Shown here piece by piece: positions 36,480 to 42,490 of a stretch of DNA of 42,490 nucleotides (positions are counted from its first letter, which is position 1; every line of letters starts with the position of its first letter). Both the position numbers and the translations under genes were made by a program. The notes under the pieces are model-generated. The model saw only the letters and a program-made list of their open reading frames with translations, was not told the origin of the DNA and searched no databases. Where the stretch lies: positions 1-42,490 of the forward strand of contig JAPLUR010000049.1 of NCBI GenBank assembly GCA_026397505.1, in the 5' to 3' direction. The stretch is from Candidatus Zixiibacteriota bacterium (GTDB lineage: Bacteria > Zixibacteria > MSB-5A5 > GN15 > PGXB01).

Positions 36480-39400
36480 ATGCCGCCACCTGATAATATC
36501 ACAGAATCATTTAATAGGCTGATTAACGGCGCGGGCCTTCTGAGCGGCCAAGAGACCATTTTCAACCTTGTTCCGATAAAGATTGAGATACTGGAGATGG
36601 AGGATGTGTTGTTTCATCACAACAGCGCGGTGATGATGCCGGATCGTCCACAGGGGCAGAGCTCGACGCAGGGCGGGGGCGCCCAGGCCAATCAGGAGAG
36701 AATCAATGGTCTTCAAGTGATCGCCGTGGTTTTCAGGGAATTTGAGATAGATTCGCGCAAGAGGCTATTGATAGCGGCTCATACCGATACCAGCGGCGAT
36801 CCGCTGTATAATTTTACGCTGTCGGATCTTCGGGCGCAGGGTGTGCTTTATCTATTGATCGGCGAGCCGGAGCTGTGGGCCGACATATCTTTTGAGAAAC
36901 AGAAGATTGAAGACTATCAGCAAATCATGCAATATTTCGCGGTCAGCAAGTCTTGGGATTGCGATCCCGGCAAGCTGGATAATACCTGGGGACCCAAGAC
37001 CAAGAGGGCGGTGGAAAATTTCTTTTCTCTTTACAACACCAAGTATGCGCCGGCCAACAAACGGCCGCTGCTGCCGCCCGATCTGGCGGGGCGTGTAGTT
37101 AAGGATTCCAAGAAGCGGTGGCCGGTAGAGGCTTGGCAGGCGGTATTCTATTTATATAACGATGTCATCTGTAGTACTCTTAAACTGACTCCGGCGGAAC
37201 TGGAGGGGAAACGGACCTCGCTTCTGCAGTTTGCCGATCCGATTTCGCTTTATGTCGCCTGCGGCGAATCGTTCCCGATTGACCAAGCCGATAAATCAAA
37301 CTATAAATCACAGTCGAACCGGCGCGTGGAGTTTCTTTTCTTCGACCAGGACGAGGTTCCGATAATCCTCTGCCCGTCGCCCCGAAGCACGGTACATAAG
37401 CCGGAGGAATGCCCTATATGGAACCGCCGCAGTTATTTCCCGGTTTATATCGATCCGAAGGATCTGACTATAGTACCGTATCATCTCAAGTTCGCTTATT
37501 TCAACCGTATCCGTAATGAGTGGCGGGATGTTCCCGACGGCGTCACGATAAGGGCTTTCGAGGACGGCAATCAGGAGGTGCAGCTGCAGAAATCTTTCAG
37601 CGGCGGTATCTATACGCTGAAAATACAGGATAATCCGGCGCGCAAAGAATTGAATTTTACGTTCGAGACGGTCAATCAGTATATTTACACGGCGGATGCA
37701 AGCACCGATCCGGTCTTGATCACGATGACCCCGGATCAGATTGACGCTCTTACACCGGTTGAGCGGATGAAGTATTACGATCTTCCGACTCAATGGTCCT
37801 CAAAGAACTATTGGACGCGCCACAGCGGATCGATGGATAAAGGGGATCGGTTCGAAGTGGTCATGAAATCGGTTAAGGGGATCAAGCCTTACGGCGGTAA
37901 TCTGACGACGGCCAACGAGCCGCTCGTGTTCTCGCTTGATGATATTGTTCTGGTCGATCAGGCGCGTAATCAGACGCTCGGTGACAAGGATCAGAATGAC
38001 GCCGCGAAGCCTCTCAGCGCCGACTCGCGCCACACGCTGTTTCATATCGATCATGACACCATGGAGAATATTGACGGGGTGCAGAAGAATATGCGCCGGC
38101 TGAAGATATATAAACAGGATGCCAATGAATGCAGTTTCACAACGGGAGCTCTTCCGCAGAATCTGATAACCGATGTTCCCGGTCATACCCGGATTGTCTA
38201 TTTCTGCAACGGTTTTTATGATGTCTATACCAAGCGTTCCGGTTTCACCGACATGGGTTTTGATTTTGCCAAGGGACATGTGCTGGGAGCGCGGCTCGCG
38301 GTATTGGAGGATCCGCTGCTTCAGGCCAAGCAGTCGGTCAATGAGGGAACCGCCTCCGATCTCACAAACACCTATGTTCTCGATAATTGCGGCAATTATG
38401 ACATGCACTATTTCGACCGCTGTGATGAATTGGACGGCAAAATGCTGGGATATCTTTTTATCCACTGGTCCTGTCGTTTTTCCCTTAACAATGTGACCGA
38501 GATCGATCCGAATACCGGCAATCCGGTCGTGACTATAAATCCCGGGACGGCCAATGATGTTATCAATCATCGCAAAGAGGGGATGAAGAATGCGATGGAA
38601 CGTCTGAATAAGAACTATCTGGTCGAGAAAAGCAGCGGCGATTGCGATATTGTCATACGCATCATTTTTTTCACTGAAGCCAAGAATGATACCAGAGGCG
38701 GTCAGCACAAAGCAATGGTGAATATCGTGCAGGATTTCGCGATAAGCGGCGCCGACTCGGGCGCCTGGATGAGGCCCAACGAATCACAGCTGCGGTGTCG
38801 CGACTATGAGGATGATCCACAGTATTTCGATAATAACGATCCGATGAATAGTTTCAAGGATACCGATGGCAATACTTACTGCGTGCTGACCAATCACCAT
38901 GAATTTGGACACGCCACCGGCAATTGGGATGACTACTTGTATGATTTCGAGGATGGCACTAATACCTGGGGCGGTTTGCCTCGGTATGATCAACCTTTCA
39001 CCGCCGAGGGCGGACCTTATACGTGCGATAAGATATCCCGCATGAACAGCAACCGTACTCCGCGGCTCCGCAATTACTGGAAATATGTCTGTTGGCTGCA
39101 CGATGCGGCGAAAGCCGGGGGAATACTGAACCCCTTCTTCCGCAACACGAAGTTTAAATTGACCTTTCGGGCGACGGGATTTGTCCATAATTTCGAATTG
39201 GCGGACAGCTATAAAAAAGTTTCTTTTCCCGGCAAGAAGGAGTCGAATTATGAGATGTATCCCGATATCCGGGCGGATATGCTGCTGTACAAGCTGGGAG
39301 ACGATGAATTAGCGCATCTACTAAAGGCAGGGACGGTTTTCAACGGAATTCTGGCGGTAAAGACAAGATTCGCTTTGAAGTTTATCGATGCCGCGGCACC

Positions 39401-39818
39401 TGATGTCTGGGATTTCAATCGCTCGTTAGCCTGGGCAGGGAAGTTGAACAACCAGATGAAAGCAATGCTGCAGGATAAGTTCAAAATATGCTGCACCAAT
39501 AATAATGATTTCAAGAACATCTATGTACATTTTGTGCCGCACTTTTCAGTATATACGGGCGGAGCTCCGGGAGATTCCCATTTCAATATTGAGGTGACTT
39601 ATCGAATTGGCAGCACGGTTACTGTTTCGGGGAAAGATATTGAGTGTGACTGGGGAGCCGGCGCCGACAAGGGCCAACAGCTGATGCAACGTATTATTCG
39701 ATACTGCTTTGGCAAAGTTTCGGGGACCAATGATCTGACCAAGACCGATTTCGGGCCGATCGTTGAGTGGGTCAAGACACAGTGCGGGGATAATGGCTTT
39801 GTCATGAGTGATTTATAA
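36480..39818 (+). CDS. Putative injection-system effector: OmpA-like domain plus HEFGH metalloprotease
   Basis: This 1112-residue protein follows the PAAR gene by 16 bases. I start it at ATG 36480, with GAGGA just upstream, rather than at the TTG three codons earlier. Residues about 50-285 are OmpA-like: AHTDTSGD from residue 99, LSDLRAQGVLYLL, and NRRVEFLFF from 280, with a possible peptidoglycan-binding segment between (DNTWGPKTKRAVENFF). A middle region (about 310-480), with VERMKYYDLPTQWSSKNYW, is of unknown function and reminds me of type VI-linked proteins. Residues 807-811 are HEFGH, continuing ATGNWDDY: a zinc metalloprotease motif HExxHxxGxxD, suggesting a metzincin-like active site. 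It may cut peptidoglycan-linked or other target-cell protein. There is no signal peptide, so export would be through the injection device. Substrate and zinc third ligand (possibly the Asp) are inferences. Confidence 0.75.
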   Translation: MPPPDNITESFNRLINGAGLLSGQETIFNLVPIKIEILEMEDVLFHHNSAVMMPDRPQGQSSTQGGGAQANQERINGLQVIAVVFREFEIDSRKRLLIAAHTDTSGDPLYNFTLSDLRAQGVLYLLIGEPELWADISFEKQKIEDYQQIMQYFAVSKSWDCDPGKLDNTWGPKTKRAVENFFSLYNTKYAPANKRPLLPPDLAGRVVKDSKKRWPVEAWQAVFYLYNDVICSTLKLTPAELEGKRTSLLQFADPISLYVACGESFPIDQADKSNYKSQSNRRVEFLFFDQDEVPIILCPSPRSTVHKPEECPIWNRRSYFPVYIDPKDLTIVPYHLKFAYFNRIRNEWRDVPDGVTIRAFEDGNQEVQLQKSFSGGIYTLKIQDNPARKELNFTFETVNQYIYTADASTDPVLITMTPDQIDALTPVERMKYYDLPTQWSSKNYWTRHSGSMDKGDRFEVVMKSVKGIKPYGGNLTTANEPLVFSLDDIVLVDQARNQTLGDKDQNDAAKPLSADSRHTLFHIDHDTMENIDGVQKNMRRLKIYKQDANECSFTTGALPQNLITDVPGHTRIVYFCNGFYDVYTKRSGFTDMGFDFAKGHVLGARLAVLEDPLLQAKQSVNEGTASDLTNTYVLDNCGNYDMHYFDRCDELDGKMLGYLFIHWSCRFSLNNVTEIDPNTGNPVVTINPGTANDVINHRKEGMKNAMERLNKNYLVEKSSGDCDIVIRIIFFTEAKNDTRGGQHKAMVNIVQDFAISGADSGAWMRPNESQLRCRDYEDDPQYFDNNDPMNSFKDTDGNTYCVLTNHHEFGHATGNWDDYLYDFEDGTNTWGGLPRYDQPFTAEGGPYTCDKISRMNSNRTPRLRNYWKYVCWLHDAAKAGGILNPFFRNTKFKLTFRATGFVHNFELADSYKKVSFPGKKESNYEMYPDIRADMLLYKLGDDELAHLLKAGTVFNGILAVKTRFALKFIDAAAPDVWDFNRSLAWAGKLNNQMKAMLQDKFKICCTNNNDFKNIYVHFVPHFSVYTGGAPGDSHFNIEVTYRIGSTVTVSGKDIECDWGAGADKGQQLMQRIIRYCFGKVSGTNDLTKTDFGPIVEWVKTQCGDNGFVMSDL

Positions 39819-39831
39819 GAGAAGATTATCA

Positions 39832-40947
39832 ATGGCTGGTTTATATACGAAATATTTCGGTGATTCGCGACATAGCGGTTATATCAGCGGGTCCACGGCC
39901 GCGGCGGGTGAGTTGGCCTGGATAAGGCCGATCGATGAGGTCGGCGGGCAGGCCGAGGCGCGTCTGGTACTGAGTTCGGGCGAGATTGTTATCATCGACG
40001 GCATGAATGAGATATTTGCATTCAGCCCGGATGGGCGGCGACTGTGGCGAAGGCGTAAATACTATGGTACACAGGTGGCCCTTCAGGACGGCATGCTTTA
40101 TTATACTACGGCCGGCAAGAAAGACCGAATGGAGGCGGTCGATTTGAATAATAGCGTTCGGCTGGAAAATTTCTTGATTCCTGATGTGGGGAACCGCTCA
40201 TATATTGTACTTTTCGAACCGACTGAGAAAGGCTTGATCGCGCAGGTGCAATACGCCAGCCAGCCCGATATGGGAACCGCCTCCTTTGTCGTGTTTCATT
40301 CGCCTAGAAAAGGTTTTGATTATGATTGGTGCCGCGGGTTTCAGCGAAGCCAGAGCCCGCTGGTGCCGCTGGTTTCGTTCGAACATCGCCGCCTCGTGAC
40401 AACGATTCCGTGGGAGGCAATCGTGTTGGATATCGATGCAGCGGTACCTATGCCGGAGCCGGCGGCGCGGTTTCCTTTGCCTTTCAAGAAGGGAACCGCC
40501 TGGGTCAGCTGCGGTGCAGAGGGAAGTCTCTACTGGGTGGGCCATGATGAACAGGGTCTGCATTTGATGGTCACCGATTTCGGCGGCAACCAAATCTGGA
40601 GTTGGAGCTCGGCTGATAATCCGGCGGTGCCGCCGCTCTGGCCGATTGCGCCGCCGATACTTTCCGCGAAGTGCGCGCATATCCTGACCCGGGAATATCT
40701 TCTCGCTCTGAGTCAGGGTAAGGTTCTCTGGCGTTTTGCCTTGGCTCAAAGCGCGCTGCGAGCCTGCACGGCACTGGCCGATGGGACGCTTCTTCTGACG
40801 AGCGGCGGCACGCTGTACCATCTCAATGAAGCGGGAGAAATATTATTCGACATAAAGCTCGATGAACCGCCGGTTTCGGCTCCCGTGATTGATAAAAACG
40901 GGAGAATTTATCTGGCCGGCCCGGAGACACTTTATGCTATCGATTAA
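39832..40947 (+). CDS. PQQ-like beta-propeller protein
   Basis: This 371-residue protein has at least six repeats of a propeller-blade type: DGMNEIFAFSPDGRRLWRRR, FGGNQIWSWSS, LALSQGKVLWRFAL, GGTLYHLNEAGEILFDIKL and NGRIYLAGPETLYAID. This is the signature of PQQ-like/quinoprotein beta-propellers, used mainly for protein binding. No signal peptide is seen from the chosen ATG at 39832; an earlier GTG in frame was rejected because it overlaps the previous gene. It lies 13 bases after the metalloprotease gene. In this cassette it may be a structural, immunity or scaffold partner of the effector, but that cannot be read from sequence. Confidence 0.75.
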   Translation: MAGLYTKYFGDSRHSGYISGSTAAAGELAWIRPIDEVGGQAEARLVLSSGEIVIIDGMNEIFAFSPDGRRLWRRRKYYGTQVALQDGMLYYTTAGKKDRMEAVDLNNSVRLENFLIPDVGNRSYIVLFEPTEKGLIAQVQYASQPDMGTASFVVFHSPRKGFDYDWCRGFQRSQSPLVPLVSFEHRRLVTTIPWEAIVLDIDAAVPMPEPAARFPLPFKKGTAWVSCGAEGSLYWVGHDEQGLHLMVTDFGGNQIWSWSSADNPAVPPLWPIAPPILSAKCAHILTREYLLALSQGKVLWRFALAQSALRACTALADGTLLLTSGGTLYHLNEAGEILFDIKLDEPPVSAPVIDKNGRIYLAGPETLYAID

Positions 40948-41803
40948 ACGGGGTATGACCGTAATCGTGGCGATTATTTTGTTATCTTTTTTTGCGGGAG
41001 CGAAAATGTCATGTTCACAGGCGGATAAAGTGCCGGAGAATCTAATATATGAATTCACCGGAAGCGCATCGCTTTATAAAGAGCACAATTATATAGCTCT
41101 GAAGATTACCCCGCGCTGGGCAAATGCACAGCGCCGCGCGGGCGCGGACTTTGACCGAACCCCGAGTTCGGTTTTCATAGGTCTGAAAGATTTTGAAGAG
41201 CTGTGGAGTTACATAAAGGGAATTGACTTTGAGTCCCTCATTGAACCTAAGGATGAGCAATTGGAGGCGACGGCCGCCGATGTAAACTATACCGAGCACT
41301 TAAAATTGGTTATTGACAGCCAGAGTGTAACGGAATGGTCGTATCCCTCAAAACGGCTGATTAAATCTGTGCGCGCAGCACTGGACAGCCTGTTGGTACT
41401 GCTCGGCAAGAAGTTCGACCAGCGGAGCCGGGAGCCGTATGTGCCGAATGAATTCCTACTGGCTCTTTCGCGAAAGGGGCCAGGGGTGGATGCGGGAGTA
41501 CAATTAATAGTAAAGAGCGATACGATTCTCTTTATGCGATCCGGCGGGAAGGGAAGAGTAACGATTAGTCCTGAACAATTTAGGGTCTTTATGCAGAGAG
41601 TGCAGGAATCGAAAGTATTTAATCGCTCGTATGGGTCGCTGGAGCCGGGAATACCGGCGGCCTTGCCGAGTGATACGATATGCGGTTTGAGAGCGGCGAT
41701 AGAGGGGAAGGTTGTACTTCAGTTCTCTTACCCGGGCGATTTTGAGGGAAAGAAGTATTTCGAGGAACTCTGGGGTGAAATGGATGGTCTGGGGCACAAA
41801 TAG
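40934..41803 (+). CDS. Exported protein of unknown function, possible immunity or accessory protein
   Basis: This 289-residue protein starts at ATG 40934 with GGAG eight bases upstream, overlapping the propeller gene by 14 bases. It has an N-terminal hydrophobic segment (residues 8-22). Cys27 follows in AKMSC, so it may be a lipoprotein, but Lys at the -3 position is unusual; cleavage by signal peptidase I is an alternative. The mature part is not recognised; it is mixed alpha/beta with WSYIKGIDFESL and FRVFMQRVQES. In a module of PAAR, effector and chaperone-like genes, an exported protein is a natural candidate for an immunity protein acting in the periplasm. This is inference only. Confidence 0.65.
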   Translation: MLSIKRGMTVIVAIILLSFFAGAKMSCSQADKVPENLIYEFTGSASLYKEHNYIALKITPRWANAQRRAGADFDRTPSSVFIGLKDFEELWSYIKGIDFESLIEPKDEQLEATAADVNYTEHLKLVIDSQSVTEWSYPSKRLIKSVRAALDSLLVLLGKKFDQRSREPYVPNEFLLALSRKGPGVDAGVQLIVKSDTILFMRSGGKGRVTISPEQFRVFMQRVQESKVFNRSYGSLEPGIPAALPSDTICGLRAAIEGKVVLQFSYPGDFEGKKYFEELWGEMDGLGHK

Positions 41804-41839
41804 ACGGATGAAAATATTTCCAAGGGAAAGTGATAATAT

Positions 41840-42280
41840 ATGGCAGAGATGAATAATCAATTTACGATGGAGCTCCCCGACGGCTGGGATGACCGCACGG
41901 CGTATACTTTCATGGGGCCGGAAGAGAACGGCGTCCAGCATTTGGTGACGCTGACGATCGACCGCAAGATTCAGGACGACAATCTTAAGTTTTATGCCCG
42001 CGACCGGATAGATGTCATGGCGAATACGCTTCAAGGGATGGAGATACTGAAAGAAGAAGAGCGGACGCTGGATAACGGGATGCGGGTGTTTGAAATGGCC
42101 TGCAAGTGGGTTCCACTGGATGGGAAAGTACTATTTCAGCGGCATTATTATATGATAATTGATCGGGTGGGGTATATATTTTCGGGGACGTTCAGCAAGC
42201 AATCGATGAAGACGATTGGGGTCGATGTCGAGCGGATGATAAGCAGTTTCAAGCCGACGATTCCGGCAACATTGGGCTAG
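41840..42280 (+). CDS. DUF1795/DcrB-like protein, Eag-type chaperone candidate
   Basis: This 146-residue soluble protein has no signal peptide. FTMELPDGWDDRTAYTFMGP near the start and a following beta-sheet plus helix order (TIDRKIQDD, AYARDR-like helix, RVFEMACKW, FQRHYYMIIDRVGYIFSGTF) match DUF1795, the fold of DcrB and of Eag proteins. Eag proteins are chaperones that bind effector transmembrane segments in type VI secretion and dock on the PAAR/VgrG spike. No transmembrane segment is visible in the PAAR or metalloprotease protein here, so a classical Eag role is not proven. It is the last gene of the cassette, 36 bases after the exported protein gene, with AAGGGA before the ATG. Confidence 0.75.
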   Translation: MAEMNNQFTMELPDGWDDRTAYTFMGPEENGVQHLVTLTIDRKIQDDNLKFYARDRIDVMANTLQGMEILKEEERTLDNGMRVFEMACKWVPLDGKVLFQRHYYMIIDRVGYIFSGTFSKQSMKTIGVDVERMISSFKPTIPATLG

Positions 42281-42419
42281 TCGGCGGCGGCGTCTGTGCG
42301 CCGGTCGTCAATTTCATTGCCTTCGTATACATATCTTTGGCGGCAATTTCCATGGCTTTTGGGGGATTCAATCGACATTGATGATGTCAGGTGGTCGGCA
42401 ATATTGGACAAAAATGTCC

Positions 42420-42447
42420 TTGACAAAATGTTGAAAAATGGTATATT
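42420..42447 (+). promoter_or_regulatory. Strong candidate promoter pointing off the right edge
   Basis: TTGACA (42420-42425), a perfect -35, is followed after 16 bases by TATATT (42442-42447). About 40 bases of the transcribed side remain in the window and contain no start codon, so it would drive a gene or RNA beyond the end. Confidence 0.55.
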
Positions 42448-42490
42448 TATTCTGTTCCACAGATAAAGGCAACTCGGGTTGTGGGTTGCC

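Noticed and set aside
37800-38708. Minus frame of 302 codons
   Set aside because: Antisense to the metalloprotease gene, with no independent support.

Overview
The window is 42.5 kb of bacterial chromosome with tightly packed genes, mostly standard metabolism and cell-envelope functions plus two accessory-looking loci. No rRNA, tRNA, CRISPR array, transposase or phage gene was seen. Several features point to the FCB side of the tree (Bacteroidetes-like or candidate-phylum bacteria such as Zixibacteria): a large exported protein whose C-terminal part has a PNPY segment and an NLP..C.I.IF strand pattern, a GldA/GldF/GldG-like ABC operon, many M16 peptidases, and a fused E1 alpha-beta dehydrogenase. 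The taxon is an inference from gene content only.

Layout. (1) 1-2442, minus: an exported protein cut by the left edge; its frame is open to base 1. (2) 2695-9165, minus: four M16 family proteins. Two keep the zinc motif HxxEH and two have lost it, in the order active, inactive, active, inactive. A strong hairpin at 2624-2660 follows the last one. (3) 9347-14858: central carbon metabolism. Glucan phosphorylase lies on the minus strand, divergent from ATP-type PEP carboxykinase and a mixed-type phosphofructokinase, and a clear terminator follows. (4) 14909-15777: a gene-poor stretch of about 870 bases with palindromic repeats and nested hairpins. (5) 15778-18681, minus: an LRR-Roc-COR-TIR (Roco) protein. 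(6) 19023-24822, plus: threonine dehydrogenase, acetyl-CoA synthetase, a small acyl carrier protein and two 2-amino-3-ketobutyrate ligase-like enzymes, the second behind a terminator. (7) 24841-28021: a winged-helix protein, a PMT-like membrane glycosyltransferase with a TPR-like tail, and a GYD domain protein. (8) 28119-32287, minus: an ATPase, permease, GldG-like and DUF4340 operon. (9) 32504-35250, minus: a tandem SH3 protein and a fused E1 alpha-beta 2-oxoacid dehydrogenase that starts with TTG. (10) 35420-42280, plus: a five-gene cassette of PAAR spike protein, 1112-residue OmpA-like plus HEFGH metalloprotease, beta-propeller-like protein, exported protein, and DUF1795/DcrB (Eag-like) protein. 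This reads as an effector module of a contractile injection system.

How the genes fit together. Regions 3 and 6 give a plausible carbon economy: glycogen breakdown, a glycolysis/gluconeogenesis switch, threonine to glycine plus acetyl-CoA, and acetate activation. The acyl carrier protein inside the threonine cluster does not fit simple threonine breakdown. The most novel candidate is region 10: its parts match secretion-system cargo architecture, but no VgrG, Hcp, sheath or baseplate gene is present in the window. The Roco-TIR protein is the second accessory candidate.
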